From Enterobacter sp. ENT03 (GTDB taxonomy: Bacteria; Pseudomonadota; Gammaproteobacteria; Enterobacterales; Enterobacteriaceae), in assembly GCF_019218745.1 (NCBI RefSeq), contig NZ_JAHUXA010000012.1, positions 62,001 through 126,000 on the forward strand: a DNA stretch of 64,000 bases. Direction: 5' to 3'. The notes below the pieces were generated by a model. That model saw only the letters and a list, made by a program, of their open reading frames with translations, made no database searches and was not told the origin of the DNA. Position numbers and translations under genes: made by a program. Each line of letters opens with the position of its first letter. Position 1 is the stretch's first letter. This document shows positions 12,045-21,959 of the stretch, piece after piece.

Positions 12045-12911
12045 ATGACAGTTATCAACCATGCATCATGCAAATTGTTCACTGATACAGAGCGCTTTAC
12101 CCAACTGGCCGGGTACTACGAAGAGGAGCGCCGCACGGTCTGGATGATGTTACGCGCCCAGCCTCGTCCGTGTTTCAATCATGGGCTGATTGAAGAGATC
12201 ATGAATATCTCCTGGCTGGTCAGACAGGCCGGTTTTGCGGTGGATTTCTGGATAACAGGCTCGCTGGTCCCCGGTATTTATAACGCCGGCGGCGATCTGG
12301 GTTTCTTTGTTGATTGTCTGCAAAACGGACGTCGTGAAGCCTTACGGGCCTACGCACGGGCCTGTGTGGACTGCGTGCACGCCGCGTCGCGTGGCTTTGA
12401 CACCGGCGCCATCAGTCTGGCGATGGTGGAAGGCAGTGCGCTGGGCGGGGGATTTGAAGCTGCGCTGGCGCACCATTTTGTGCTGGCGCAACGTGATGTG
12501 CGGATGGGATTTCCTGAAATTGCCTTCAACCTGTTCCCCGGCATGGGGGGATATTCGCTGGTCGCCCGTCGTTCCGGCATGAAACTGGCGGAAGAGCTGA
12601 TTTATAAAGGTGAATCGCATACGGCGGAGTGGTACGAACCCAAAGGCCTGGTGGATGAACTGTTTGAACCGGGGCAGGGCGCGGTGGCTGTGCGCACGTT
12701 CATTGATACGCTACAACCGCGGCTGAACGGCGTGCGTGCCATGCTGCGCGCCCGGCAGCGGGTAATGCAATTGCCGCGCAGCGAACTGATGGATATTACC
12801 GAAGACTGGGTGGACGCGGCGTTTTGCCTGCAACCCAAAGACATCGCCTACATGGAGCGTCTTGTGTTGTTACAAAACCGGCACATCGCCAGTCTGAGTA
12901 AAGCCAGCTAA
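12045..12911 (+). CDS. rpfF: DSF-family signal synthase RpfF (enoyl-CoA hydratase fold)
   Basis: A 288-residue crotonase-superfamily protein with the hallmarks of RpfF, which makes cis-2-unsaturated fatty acid signals (DSF/BDSF) from acyl-ACP. The oxyanion-hole segment is NAGGDLGFF. The two glutamates used for catalysis in RpfF correspond to E138 in [12 protein letters not shown] and E158 in [24 protein letters not shown] follows, as in the Xanthomonas enzyme. Ordinary fatty-acid-oxidation hydratases lack this combination. It converges on the rpfR gene and their stop codons overlap by four bases. E. coli K-12 lacks it at this place. The start follows GAGGAAAAGACC. The function is by family; the chain length of the signal cannot be told from sequence. 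Confidence 0.88.
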   Translation: MTVINHASCKLFTDTERFTQLAGYYEEERRTVWMMLRAQPRPCFNHGLIEEIMNISWLVRQAGFAVDFWITGSLVPGIYNAGGDLGFFVDCLQNGRREALRAYARACVDCVHAASRGFDTGAISLAMVEGSALGGGFEAALAHHFVLAQRDVRMGFPEIAFNLFPGMGGYSLVARRSGMKLAEELIYKGESHTAEWYEPKGLVDELFEPGQGAVAVRTFIDTLQPRLNGVRAMLRARQRVMQLPRSELMDITEDWVDAAFCLQPKDIAYMERLVLLQNRHIASLSKAS

Positions 12912-14899
12912 CGCGCTTTTCGCGCCAGATAACGTTTATACCATCGCTCGAATGCGGCTGCGGGCATGGGCTTAGCAAAGAGAAAACCCTGCCGTTCATT
13001 GACGCCGTTCTTCGTGAGAAAGGCGTCTTCTTTTGCGCTCTCGACCCCTTCAGCAATCACCTGCAAATTCAGCGCCTGTGCCACGGCAACGATGGCGCGC
13101 ACCAGCGATTGCGAAATGGACTGCTTATGCACATCACGCACAAACGACTGGTCGAGCTTAATGGCGTCCAGCGGAAAACGTGCCAGCTGCGACAGCGACG
13201 AATACCCGGTACCAAAATCATCCAGATGCACCTGCGCCCCCAGCGCGCTGAACTGCTGGATCACCGACAGCGCCAGTTCTTCATTTTCAATCAGGCAGCT
13301 TTCCGTCAGCTCAACGTCAATCGGGCAATATTCGAAGTTAAGATCTTTCAATGCCTGTTTCAGATCGCTGAAAATGGTCTGATCCGCCAGTTGTCGGGCC
13401 GACACGTTTACCGCTACGCGCAGATGGATGCCCTTATCGCGCCACTTCGCCACCTGCTGCACCACGTTCAGCATCACCCAGCGCCCCAGCGGGACAATCA
13501 GACCGGACTCTTCGGCATAAGAGATAAACTCCATCGGTCCTATCAATCCACGCTCCGGGGACTGCCAGCGCACCAGCGCTTCGAGGCTGCGGATCTCGCC
13601 GCGCCAGGTCATTTTGGGCTGGTAGTGGATCAGCAACTGATCGTTTTCCAGCGCCTTGCGCAGGTTGGTGTCGAGCCACAGATATTCAAAGACCCGCTGA
13701 TTCATCTCCGGGGAGAAAACGCAAAACTTGCCGCGGCCGCTCTCTTTAGCGGTGTACATCGCGGTATCGGCGTTACGGATCACGCTCTCGCGATCGTTAC
13801 CGTGTTGCGGCGCAAGGGAAATGCCCAGCGAACAGCCGGTATAGACTTCAATCAGGCCAATGCGGAACGGCTGGCGCAGCCGCGTGAGAATGCGGGACGC
13901 CATTGCTTCCAGCGTACTCTGAGAGGCGTTCGTCGCCAGCACGATAAACTCATCGCCGCCCAGACGTGCCAGCACCTGGCCCTCATCCAGACAGCTTAAA
14001 ATTGCCAGCGACACCGCCTGTAACAGCTGATCACCAAACATATGCCCGTAGGCATCGTTGACCTTTTTAAAATTATCCAGATCGAGATAAACAATGCCGA
14101 CCTGCGTATCGTCACGGCAGGCGATAGCATCGCTAATGAGGTCATGGATCGCATTGCGGTTCGGCAGCCCGGTGACGGTATCGGTGTTCGCCAGCACGCG
14201 CAGTCGTTCCTGTGCGCGGCGCTCTTCAGTAATGTCGGTGCCGGAACAAATCAGAAAGATTTCGTTTTTACCGCTGCCGCTGTGCACGAATTTATTACGG
14301 AATAAAAACAGGCGCTGGCCCTTGCGCGTTTTGATCCAGCGCTCCACTTCATAAGAGCTGCCGTTGCGGAAAAATTCGCTGATATTACGTTTTGAGGCCA
14401 GCGCCTCGCTGCGGCTCATGAATAATTTAAAGACGTTCTGACCAATGACTTCCTGCTCGCGCATCCCGGTGTACTCTTCGCACAGTCGGTTGAAACGCTG
14501 AATATTGCCGTGGCGATCGAGGATCACGATGACGGAATTTGCTTCGGACACCACCTGTTCCGCAAAAGAGAGGCCCTGCACTAAATCGCGGGCAACGGAG
14601 GAGGTATCATTCCAGGCAGACGCGGTGCCCGCCCACTCCTTTTTTGTGATTTTGCGTCCCACCAGATGCAGGGGGACATCATCGCCAAACATCGACACCG
14701 TCATCGTCATGCTGGTAGTGATCACGGTCATTTCACGGAGCCGTGCCGCCTGATGTTCGGTCAGCGTAACCACCTGACTGGTGTCGGCGGTTTCGCTCGC
14801 GGCAAGATGAAGCGCGTTGCTGTCGGCGGTAAGTCGCCAGAAAGGGCTTGATGTCCCCAGGTAACGAAACAGCAAATTTTGCTCCACATCGTCTTTCAT
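12908..14899 (-). CDS. rpfR: DSF sensor / c-di-GMP phosphodiesterase RpfR (PdeR)
   Basis: A 663-residue cytoplasmic protein: an N-terminal RpfF-interaction-type region (about 1-90), a PAS domain (about 115-225) that binds BDSF in Cronobacter and Burkholderia, then GGDEF (RLGGDEF at 312-318) and EAL (SLEALVRW around 438-445). Both catalytic signatures are intact. The E. coli orthologue is PdeR (YciR, Gmr), also placed before rnb. Next to rpfF it should sense the fatty-acid signal and lower c-di-GMP. The ATG at 14899 has GGGAG five bases upstream; the frame is open seven codons further. The stop overlaps the rpfF stop tail to tail. Confidence 0.9.
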   Translation of the reverse strand: MKDDVEQNLLFRYLGTSSPFWRLTADSNALHLAASETADTSQVVTLTEHQAARLREMTVITTSMTMTVSMFGDDVPLHLVGRKITKKEWAGTASAWNDTSSVARDLVQGLSFAEQVVSEANSVIVILDRHGNIQRFNRLCEEYTGMREQEVIGQNVFKLFMSRSEALASKRNISEFFRNGSSYEVERWIKTRKGQRLFLFRNKFVHSGSGKNEIFLICSGTDITEERRAQERLRVLANTDTVTGLPNRNAIHDLISDAIACRDDTQVGIVYLDLDNFKKVNDAYGHMFGDQLLQAVSLAILSCLDEGQVLARLGGDEFIVLATNASQSTLEAMASRILTRLRQPFRIGLIEVYTGCSLGISLAPQHGNDRESVIRNADTAMYTAKESGRGKFCVFSPEMNQRVFEYLWLDTNLRKALENDQLLIHYQPKMTWRGEIRSLEALVRWQSPERGLIGPMEFISYAEESGLIVPLGRWVMLNVVQQVAKWRDKGIHLRVAVNVSARQLADQTIFSDLKQALKDLNFEYCPIDVELTESCLIENEELALSVIQQFSALGAQVHLDDFGTGYSSLSQLARFPLDAIKLDQSFVRDVHKQSISQSLVRAIVAVAQALNLQVIAEGVESAKEDAFLTKNGVNERQGFLFAKPMPAAAFERWYKRYLARKAR

Positions 14900-15165
14900 G
14901 CTTTCTCCCATTCCACCCAACGCGCAACAGAACTTTTTAACGGTGAAGTCTGCACGCTGCCTCTTTGCGAGAACAGGCTGAACTTACTGTTTTTTTTGCA
15001 TTGTTATAGTAAAGCGCCGCTAACTTATTGCATAGCTATCGCTAAAATATTGTTCTTAACGACTTTTCATGCGTAAAAATGCATAACTAAGTGTGGCTGT
15101 TTTTAGCAATTTGTGGGGAAAAAATCAGGAATTTTGACGTAGCGCGGAAGCGTTCGGAGGGGAAT
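14900..15165. other. AT-rich intergenic region between rpfR and rnb
   Basis: About 270 AT-rich bases hold the presumed promoter of rpfR (leftward) and the region downstream of rnb. I see no gene or clear operator. Confidence 0.4.
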
Positions 15166-15196
15166 AACGGCCCCACCAGAATGGCGAGGCCGTTTT
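15166..15196 (-). terminator. Possible terminator of rnb
   Basis: The stem AACGGCC / GGCCGTT lies 18 bases beyond the rnb stop on the minus strand. The T tract (TTATT) is weak, so this may only be a 3'-end stem. Confidence 0.45.
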
Positions 15197-15213
15197 GAGA
15201 TAATATGCGTCGT

Positions 15214-17148
15214 TTACGCCACAGGACGGGCGATAACGCTGCGGGTTTCCATGCGCACTTCGGCGATGGTCACGTCAATCACATCGGTGACTTTATAGAC
15301 CGTCTCGCCTTTGATCTGCACGGTGCCGCTCTCCTGGCTGCACACCATTTCGTCGCGCACTGCATGGATGAACGGGGCAGGAATAAACGCGACTGCGCCA
15401 TTATCCACCAGCCGCACACGCATACCACCACGACTAATGTCGATGATTTCAGCGGCAAAGCGCGTATCGGTGCCGGCTTTGTCTTTCAGGAAACGGGCAT
15501 ACAGCCAGTCACCCACATCGCGCTCCGCCATGCGGTTCAGGCGACGGCGCTCGGTCATCTGCACCGTCGTATCATCCTGCGGGCGGGCAATGGTTTCGTT
15601 TTTAATGATCGCTTTCAGCAGACGATGGTTGATCATATCGCCGTACTTACGGATCGGTGATGTCCAGGTGGCGTACGCCTCAAGGCCAAGACCAAAGTGC
15701 GGGCCAGGCTCGGTGCTGATTTCCGCGTAAGACTGGAAGCGGCGAATGCGGCTGTCGAGGAAGCCGGACGGCTGCGCGTCCAGTTCGCGACGCAGCTTGC
15801 AGAAGCCGTTCAGCGTCAGCACTTCTTCAGCATCAACGTGCAGGCCATGGGTGCTCAGCAGGGCGGCCAGCGCCTCGCCATTAGCCGGGTCGAAACCTAA
15901 ATGCACGTTGTAGATACCGAAACCGAGCTTATCGCGCAGCACACGGGCGGCACAGATATTCGCCGCGATCATTGATTCTTCAACAATGCGGTTGGCGATG
16001 CGGCGTGGCTCGGCAACAATGTCCAGCACTTCGCCTTTTTCGCCCAGCACAAAGCGGTAATCCGGACGATCTTTAAACACCAGCGCATGGGTGGTGCGCC
16101 ATTCGGCACGCGCAAGACAAATGCGTTGTAGCAGTCGAATCTGCGCGGCGATAGCGTCGGTCGGCGGCGTCCAGCCCTCTTTGCCTTCCAGCCAGTCAGA
16201 AATCTCGTCGTACACCAGCTTGGCTTTGGATTCGATGGTGGCGGCGAAGAATTCAATATTGTCTTCGATGGTGCCGTCGGCGCTGATGGTCATACGGCAG
16301 GCCAGGGCCGGACGCAGCGTCTGCGGGCGCAGCGAGCAGAGATCGTCAGAAAGTTCGCGCGGCAGCATCGGGATATTAAAGCCCGGCAGATAGTTGGTAA
16401 ACGCACGGACTTTGGCGATCTTGTCCAGCTTGCTGTCTGGTGCGATCCACGCGGTCGGATCGGCAATGGCTACCGTCAGTTGCAGGCGGCCATCCGCCAG
16501 CTCTTCAGCATACAGCGCGTCGTCCATATCTTCGGTGGTGGCGCTGTCGATGGTGACGAAATCCAGTGCGGTCAGATCGACGCGCTCAAGACCTTCATCC
16601 AGCATTTCCGTCACCACGCCGTTCGGCGCTTCTTTTTCCAGGTTGTGACGGGCAAGCGTTACCCACCACGGCACGAAGTGATCGTCGCCGAAGGTAATAA
16701 ACTGGGTCAGTTCCGCATAAAAACCGCGATCGCCTTTCAGCGGATGGCGGCGCATTTCGGCAACCGCCCAGTCGCCATCGGCAAAATCATGCTCAACACC
16801 GCGTGCAGGGCGGCACTGAATGGCGTCTTTCAGCAGGGGATGATCGGCGACGATGGACAGACGATCGTCTTTTTTGTGCACTTTTCCGACGAAACGCGAC
16901 AGGAACGGTTCGACCAGCTCCTCGGGTTCGGCGGATTCACGTTCTTTTTCACTATGGATCACCGCGATAACACGATCGCCATGCATCACTTTTTTCATCT
17001 GCGGCGGCGGAATGAAATAGCTTTTCTGCGCATCAACTTCGAGGAAACCAAAGCCTTTTTCCGTGGCTTTGACGACGCCTTCCGCGCGTGGCGTCTTGGA
17101 GTGCAATTGCTGTTTTAGCTGAGCAAGCAGCGGGTTATCCTGGAACAT
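15214..17148 (-). CDS. rnb: Exoribonuclease II
   Basis: RNase II degrades unstructured mRNA from the 3' end to nucleotide monophosphates. The 644-residue length equals E. coli. It has N-terminal cold-shock OB folds ([20 protein letters not shown]), the RNB catalytic core with the aspartate cluster [15 protein letters not shown] near residues 200-212, and a C-terminal S1 domain. The next gene upstream on this strand is yciW. Confidence 0.97.
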   Translation of the reverse strand: MFQDNPLLAQLKQQLHSKTPRAEGVVKATEKGFGFLEVDAQKSYFIPPPQMKKVMHGDRVIAVIHSEKERESAEPEELVEPFLSRFVGKVHKKDDRLSIVADHPLLKDAIQCRPARGVEHDFADGDWAVAEMRRHPLKGDRGFYAELTQFITFGDDHFVPWWVTLARHNLEKEAPNGVVTEMLDEGLERVDLTALDFVTIDSATTEDMDDALYAEELADGRLQLTVAIADPTAWIAPDSKLDKIAKVRAFTNYLPGFNIPMLPRELSDDLCSLRPQTLRPALACRMTISADGTIEDNIEFFAATIESKAKLVYDEISDWLEGKEGWTPPTDAIAAQIRLLQRICLARAEWRTTHALVFKDRPDYRFVLGEKGEVLDIVAEPRRIANRIVEESMIAANICAARVLRDKLGFGIYNVHLGFDPANGEALAALLSTHGLHVDAEEVLTLNGFCKLRRELDAQPSGFLDSRIRRFQSYAEISTEPGPHFGLGLEAYATWTSPIRKYGDMINHRLLKAIIKNETIARPQDDTTVQMTERRRLNRMAERDVGDWLYARFLKDKAGTDTRFAAEIIDISRGGMRVRLVDNGAVAFIPAPFIHAVRDEMVCSQESGTVQIKGETVYKVTDVIDVTIAEVRMETRSVIARPVA

Positions 17149-17226
17149 AGTTTTGTATTTTCGTGGCCTAAAGAGCGGCTGACAGTTTTACGCGAATCCG
17201 GGGGGCGCAGCAAGCGCTGTTTCGCG

Positions 17227-18381
17227 TTACTGGCGCTCACCCAGCGCGATTTTCAGACGGTTTAACCAGCCGCACAATCCGCTCCACGCCAGCAGCGAGA
17301 GGGCCTGTTGCACAGAAAAACCCTGTTCGATAAGCGGATTAAACTGCGCGGCGCTAAAGCGATCGGCAGCCCGGGTCAGCAATTGCACCGCGACCACCAC
17401 CGCCCGCGTCTGCGCATCGTGCTGGCTCCAGCCTGACACCGCCTGTTCGCCGTCCTGTAACGCGGTGAACCGCGCCGCATCGCCAGGGGTTTGCGGGTGA
17501 GCATAAAAACAATCCACGCTGCCGTTGATGCGCGCGGTAAGCTGCGCGACCTGTTGCGTTAACGCCGGGGGGAGCGTGGCCCGTAAATCGCTTTGCAGAA
17601 TAGCGCCCAGTTCATCAAGCACTCCCTGCTCGTGGGCAAGCAGTGATGCCAGCGCGGCAAGCTCCGGCAGCGTCTGCCACTGTGCCTGCGCCGCAAGCTG
17701 GCTGGTGCTGGCGCGACGCGGTTCCACGCCGCTGAAGGCGGGCGTCCAGTCTTTGGGCGGCGCAGAAAACGGCTCAGGTGCCGCCCATGCCTGCATTTCC
17801 ATGCCCGGCAGCCAGCGCACTGGCAGGCCTTCCAGCGCCTGAAAGGCGGCAATCACGCGCGCCTGAAAACCAATAAAACCGATGATCTGATCCATCAGAA
17901 TAATGTCCTCGCAGGTCAGGCCGACCTCATCGAGCTGCTGGCGGGCGCGGTTGTCGATCACCTCCGGCGAGCTGGCCAGTTGCCGGGCGTATTGCGTAAT
18001 TTGCGCCAGCCGACGATTGCTTTCACGGGAAGGATCCGGTCCATTGAGCGGCGCGAGGCGGGCGGCATAGTGATTGCACAGCCGCTGGACGCCGTAAACC
18101 TGGGCCACGGTCAGCGCCGTGCTCAGGCGGTCATAAGCGGTGAAGGTGCGCAGGCGGCTCACCGCTACCTGCTGCGGAAACAGACGGGTGCACAAATTGC
18201 GCGCCGGGCGCAGCCAGGACTCACAGGCCTCAACAATCTCGTCGGGCAGCGGCAAGTCCAGCAAAAAGCGGTCATTAACGGTGGCAGCTTCGGGAACTAA
18301 GGGTAGCGCGGGAGTCTGGCCGGTACTCGACTGGGTTTCATGATACCAGTGACCTTTGCCGGAAAAACGGCGTTGTTCCAT
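17227..18381 (-). CDS. yciW: CMD/peroxidase-like protein YciW
   Basis: A 384-residue protein like E. coli YciW, with two weakly similar alpha-helical halves of the carboxymuconolactone decarboxylase/AhpD-like fold. In E. coli the gene belongs to the CysB regulon and has been linked to cysteine metabolism; the enzymatic activity is unproven. The C-terminal half has AVVVAVQLLTRAADRFSAAQ. It sits between rnb and fabI as in E. coli. Its ATG follows AAGGAACGCTC. Confidence 0.88.
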   Translation of the reverse strand: MEQRRFSGKGHWYHETQSSTGQTPALPLVPEAATVNDRFLLDLPLPDEIVEACESWLRPARNLCTRLFPQQVAVSRLRTFTAYDRLSTALTVAQVYGVQRLCNHYAARLAPLNGPDPSRESNRRLAQITQYARQLASSPEVIDNRARQQLDEVGLTCEDIILMDQIIGFIGFQARVIAAFQALEGLPVRWLPGMEMQAWAAPEPFSAPPKDWTPAFSGVEPRRASTSQLAAQAQWQTLPELAALASLLAHEQGVLDELGAILQSDLRATLPPALTQQVAQLTARINGSVDCFYAHPQTPGDAARFTALQDGEQAVSGWSQHDAQTRAVVVAVQLLTRAADRFSAAQFNPLIEQGFSVQQALSLLAWSGLCGWLNRLKIALGERQ

Positions 18382-18525
18382 GAGCGTTCCTTGATCTGAA
18401 AGTGACGATCCGGAGACGTGACATCAGGGTGCGCCGGATCTTTTTCGCAGCATTATCCTGGCGTAAGCGGGAAGGGGGATGAAATATTGTTGGGTGATAA
18501 CAAAGATCAGAATGGCATAACGACG

Positions 18526-18553
18526 AAAACACCCCCTCCGGGCGGAGGGGGTG
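18526..18553 (-). terminator. Rho-independent terminator of fabI
   Basis: A 10-bp perfect GC-rich stem (CACCCCCTCC / GGAGGGGGTG on either strand) with a 4-nt loop is followed on the minus strand by TTTTCG, ten bases beyond the fabI stop. Confidence 0.85.
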
Positions 18554-18562
18554 ACAGGAGGA

Positions 18563-19351
18563 TTATTTCAGTTCCAGCTCGTTCATCGCGGCGATGCTAA
18601 AGCCGCCGTCAACATGAACCACTTCACCAGAAATACCGCCAGAGAGGTCAGAGCACAGGAAAGCGGCGCTGTTACCCACGTCTTCGATGGTGACCGTGCG
18701 ACGGATCGGCGTTACCGCTTCGCAATGGGCCAGCATTTTACGGAAGTCCTTAATACCGGACGCCGCCAGGGTGCGGATCGGACCGGCAGAAATGGCGTTG
18801 ACACGCACACCTTCCGGGCCCATGGCGTTAGCCATGTAACGCACGTTTGCTTCCAGAGACGCTTTCGCAAGGCCCATTACGTTGTAGTTCGGGATAGCGC
18901 GCTCTGCACCCAGGTAGGAGAGGGTCAGCAGGGCAGAGTTTGGATTCAGCATCGCGCGGCAGGCTTTCGCCATAGCCACAAAGCTGTAGGAGCTGATGTC
19001 GTGCGCGATTTTGAAACCATCACGGGTTACGGCGTTAACGTAGTCGCCATCCAGCTGATCGCCCGGTGCGAAACCGATGGAGTGTACGAAACCGTCGAAT
19101 TTCGGCCAGCTTTTAGCCAGTTCGGTAAACAGCGCTTCGATGCTCTCATCTTCTGCTACGTCGCACGGCAGCACCAGGCTGGAGCCCAGGTCAGCGGCGA
19201 AACCTTCAACACGGCTTTTCAGCTTGTCGTTCTGATAGGTAAAGGCCAGTTCTGCGCCTTCGCGATGCATAGCCTGTGCGATACCCCAGGCGATGGAGAG
19301 TTTACTGGCAACGCCAGTAATCAGAATGCGTTTACCGGTAAGAAAACCCAT
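18563..19351 (-). CDS. fabI: Enoyl-[acyl-carrier-protein] reductase (NADH)
   Basis: FabI reduces enoyl-ACP in each round of fatty acid elongation and is the triclosan target. The 262-residue product has the glycine-rich nucleotide site [15 protein letters not shown] and catalytic Y146, Y156 and K163 ([18 protein letters not shown]). G93 is kept (HSIGF), so no classic resistance substitution is seen at that site. The start is MGFLTGKR, with AAGGAT upstream; the frame is open seven codons further. In E. coli ycjD follows upstream; here a fimbrial cluster begins instead. Confidence 0.97.
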   Translation of the reverse strand: MGFLTGKRILITGVASKLSIAWGIAQAMHREGAELAFTYQNDKLKSRVEGFAADLGSSLVLPCDVAEDESIEALFTELAKSWPKFDGFVHSIGFAPGDQLDGDYVNAVTRDGFKIAHDISSYSFVAMAKACRAMLNPNSALLTLSYLGAERAIPNYNVMGLAKASLEANVRYMANAMGPEGVRVNAISAGPIRTLAASGIKDFRKMLAHCEAVTPIRRTVTIEDVGNSAAFLCSDLSGGISGEVVHVDGGFSIAAMNELELK

Positions 19352-19595
19352 AGCGTTAATCCTTATAGTCATTACTTATTTTTGGCAAAACAGGCAGCGT
19401 CATGTGCTTGTCAGGCCAGAATAAATCAAAAGCAGGCCGAAATTATATCCTACCTCACGCTGTTTCTGTCACGTTATTTTTCTGTAAACAAGAGAGATGC
19501 CCGATGCAACGACGGGGAGTGGCGCGAGGATGCATGCGTCAGGCTGCTGTCTTTTATCATTAACATAAAAAGGAGAAAACCGGTCGAACGAAAAG

Positions 19596-20258
19596 TCAGT
19601 AGCGGGGGGGAAGATGTTTTATTGCTAACAGAATGCCTTTTTCCATGGTGATGTATCCCCCGGCGCGCAGTTCAGAGAGGATCCGCATAATCCCGCTGCG
19701 GGAAAGGAAACTGCGCTGCTGAATATAGCTGGCGGTGGACGTATTCAGGCGCACACAGTCCGGTTCGTTAATCAATTCTTCCAGCTGGAATTTAATAATG
19801 TCATAGGAGGAGCGTTGCGTCAGGCGGGCGTAATGCGAGTAGATGCAGGAGGTGGTGAATATCAGCAGGTAGGAGAGATCTTTCCATAAATTGTGACGTT
19901 GGATCAGCGCGTTGGCATCACGGACCGGCAGGGAACTGATGATGCAATTCTCCCGTGTTTTTATATACATCTGCTCAGGGGCCGGTGAATGACTGCTCAA
20001 ACCCATGATAAAGGGCGCGGTTTGTGAATAGAGCACCAGTCCATCCCCACGGCGGTATAAGGCGATGCTGCCATAATGCAGCAAAACACATTGTGGTTGA
20101 TTATCTTTAAGAAAATACAGATCTTCTCCTCCCGCCACCGCTTCGGCGTCCGTCTCAGCCCCCAGATGCTTTATTAAGTTCTGAATATGACCAATAGGTT
20201 TAACCGGCGTGTCAGAATTAACTGAATATGTTGGTTTATGCGAGAAATGAATGGTCAT
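19596..20258 (-). CDS. Crp/Fnr-like winged-helix regulator of fimbrial cluster
   Basis: A 220-residue protein with an N-terminal cyclic-nucleotide-binding-like beta domain lacking a classic cAMP pocket (LYFLKDNQPQCVLLHYGSIA) and a C-terminal winged helix (YIQQRSFLSRSGIMRILSEL). It resembles the IprA/YaiV-type helix-turn-helix proteins often found beside enterobacterial fimbrial operons. It is divergent from the major pilin gene, across 377 bases, so a role in fimbrial control is likely but unproven. The ATG at 20258 is preceded by CAGGAG; the frame is open 37 codons further with no good signal. Confidence 0.7.
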   Translation of the reverse strand: MTIHFSHKPTYSVNSDTPVKPIGHIQNLIKHLGAETDAEAVAGGEDLYFLKDNQPQCVLLHYGSIALYRRGDGLVLYSQTAPFIMGLSSHSPAPEQMYIKTRENCIISSLPVRDANALIQRHNLWKDLSYLLIFTTSCIYSHYARLTQRSSYDIIKFQLEELINEPDCVRLNTSTASYIQQRSFLSRSGIMRILSELRAGGYITMEKGILLAIKHLPPRY

Positions 20259-20635
20259 TGTATGAAGCTCCTGTTCATAGAGAATTATTAATCTGTTTTT
20301 ATTACGCACTTTAAAAGTGTTGAACTTAAAAATAAAGGGTCCAACCATAGACCCAAAAACACCTTGCAAAAAACAGGATGTATTTCAATACGTGACGCGA
20401 TATTGAGTCTACAGATAGACTGGCAAACTATTTGAATTTGTTTCCTGGTATGTGTAGATTTTACTAAGTTAAACATATTTGATGCATCGGATAGGGTTAA
20501 TTAGTGTGACCGGACGCTGAGTCTGACTTCTTCTGTTGTGCGCCAGACGCTGTTTTCTGGCATTTCGCCGTGCTGTTAACGTTATTGTTTCACCGGCGAG
20601 AATTATTCTTCAAATTTATATATAGGGATTTACTT
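20259..20635. promoter_or_regulatory. Divergent control region of fimbrial cluster I
   Basis: These 377 AT-rich bases separate the regulator from the pilin gene. They contain inverted repeats that could be operators: AGTCTA-CAGA-TAGACT at 20406-20421, GCCAGA-N8-TCTGGC at 20542-20561, and a short GGGTC/GACCC stem near 20337. I found no recombinase-type invertible switch with long inverted repeats. Promoters were not assigned. Confidence 0.5.
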
Positions 20636-21166
20636 ATGAATGCTTTTTTACATAAAAACGTAGCTTGCTTATTACTGGGTGGGGCTGTTTTTTCAGCCGG
20701 GGCCGCGGATGGCACCATTAATTTTACTGGCGAAATACTTGAGCAGGCCTGCACAATAAATGTGGGTACCAACAATACGTTGACCGTTGATTTGGGCAAA
20801 GTGGCGAAAACCGCGTTTTCTGCCGCCGGTGTTGAATCGGGTACCACGAAATTCACCATTAAGCTGAAGGATTGCCCGGATACCATTACCTCGGCGAAGG
20901 TGCGTTTCGATGGTGTACCGGATACTACGGATTCAACCTTGCTCGCCATCACCAGCGGGACGGGGACTGCGACGGGAGTGGCGATCAAATTGATGAATGC
21001 GGATAAGACCACGCTTCCCCTGCATTCGGTAACGAATTACGGTTACGCGCTGGACAAAACCAAAGAAAATCTGTTGGATTTCTATGCGGCTTATCAATCG
21101 ACAGCCGCCATCGTAACGGCGGGTAAAGCAAACTCAGTGACTAATTTCACCGTAAGTTATAACTAA
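20636..21166 (+). CDS. Fimbrial major subunit (cluster I)
   Basis: A 176-residue chaperone-usher pilin. It has a signal peptide ending SAGA-ADGTINFTG, two pilin cysteines (EQACTINV and KLKDCPDT) and the conserved C-terminal donor-strand-complemented end NFTVSYN. The frame is open 22 codons upstream, but the ATG at 20636 has GGGAT upstream and starts a proper signal peptide. It is first in the operon and is followed by a large stem-loop before the chaperone gene, which is typical for an abundant subunit. It closely resembles the pilin of cluster II (58472), with DGTINFTGEI shared. Confidence 0.9.
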   Translation: MNAFLHKNVACLLLGGAVFSAGAADGTINFTGEILEQACTINVGTNNTLTVDLGKVAKTAFSAAGVESGTTKFTIKLKDCPDTITSAKVRFDGVPDTTDSTLLAITSGTGTATGVAIKLMNADKTTLPLHSVTNYGYALDKTKENLLDFYAAYQSTAAIVTAGKANSVTNFTVSYN

Positions 21167-21183
21167 ACTTTCTGGCACTGAAG

Positions 21184-21228
21184 GTTCCGCGCGGCGCAAA
21201 AGGGAATAATCCACGTGCCGCGCGGAAC
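21184..21228 (+). repeat. Strong stem-loop between pilin and chaperone genes
   Basis: A 12-bp perfect GC-rich stem (GTTCCGCGCGGC / GCCGCGCGGAAC) starts 17 bases after the pilin stop. It has no T run. Such stems commonly stabilise the pilin mRNA or cause partial termination, so that pilin exceeds chaperone and usher. Confidence 0.75.
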
Positions 21229-21284
21229 ACGATTTACTATTCAGAAATACGGGAGTGGAAAAAGCCCGTTCAGGTAATGTACTT

Positions 21285-21959
21285 ATGCGAAAATTTATTT
21301 GGCTGATGCTGGCCGCTTCATTGCTATTATCTGCGGCGCATTTTGCCTCTGCGGGTATTATTATTGGCGGCACGCGTGTGCTTTATCAGGGTAATAAAAA
21401 AGAGGCATCCTTGAGCGTCAGAAATCCTGACAATATTACCTATTTGATCCAGTCATGGGTCGATCGTGACAACGCTGATACTAAAGCAAAATTTATCATT
21501 ACTCCGCCCCTTTTTCGGCTGGATGCCGGACAACAGAATGTCATGAGAATAGTCAGCATTGCCGCACTACCGCAGGATAAAGAGAGCCTGTTCTGGTTGA
21601 ATATCAAAACCATTCCTTCGGCAGCACCGAAAGAAAATACGCTGCAAATTGCCGTCAAAACGCGGATGAAGTTAATTTATCGTCCCGATTCGCTGGTGGG
21701 TAACATGCCTGAAGATCAGGTTGAAAAACTACAGTGGTCGCGCACGGGAAATACGCTGCAGGTGATTAATCCCACCGCCTATTACATGCATTTCAATGAA
21801 ATCAGCCTTAACGGGAAAACCGTCGGTGAAGCGGGCTTCGTCGCGCCCGGCGGCAGCGAAAAATTCACCCTGCCGCCTGATGCCACGGGTCGCGCGCTGA
21901 CCTTCAAAGTGATTAATGATTACGGTGGCGTTGGCAGCGCTCACCACGCATCGCTGTAA
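21285..21959 (+). CDS. Periplasmic fimbrial chaperone (cluster I)
   Basis: A 224-residue PapD-like chaperone that binds pilins by donor-strand complementation. It has a signal peptide (FIWLMLAASLLLSAAHFASA), then GIIIGGTRVLYQGNKKEASL with the edge strand, and the pilus-chaperone signature around LFWLNIKTIP with the conserved arginine and lysine of the subunit-binding cleft. The ATG at 21285 starts a clean signal peptide; a GTG ten codons earlier is possible. The usher start codon directly follows its stop codon. Confidence 0.93.
   Translation: MRKFIWLMLAASLLLSAAHFASAGIIIGGTRVLYQGNKKEASLSVRNPDNITYLIQSWVDRDNADTKAKFIITPPLFRLDAGQQNVMRIVSIAALPQDKESLFWLNIKTIPSAAPKENTLQIAVKTRMKLIYRPDSLVGNMPEDQVEKLQWSRTGNTLQVINPTAYYMHFNEISLNGKTVGEAGFVAPGGSEKFTLPPDATGRALTFKVINDYGGVGSAHHASL

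Noticed and set aside
13109-13999. 296-codon frame opposite the rpfR gene
   Set aside because: Antisense shadow over conserved GGDEF and EAL coding sequence.
18551-19651. Long open frame (366 codons) antisense to fabI
   Set aside because: It lies opposite a certain essential gene, has no ribosome binding site or recognisable domain, and its codon pattern mirrors fabI. High-GC genes often leave such open antisense frames.
20259-20635. Possible invertible fim-type switch before pilin I
   Set aside because: Only short palindromes are present, with no pair of matching inverted repeats 200-300 bases apart and no FimB/FimE-type recombinase gene in the window.
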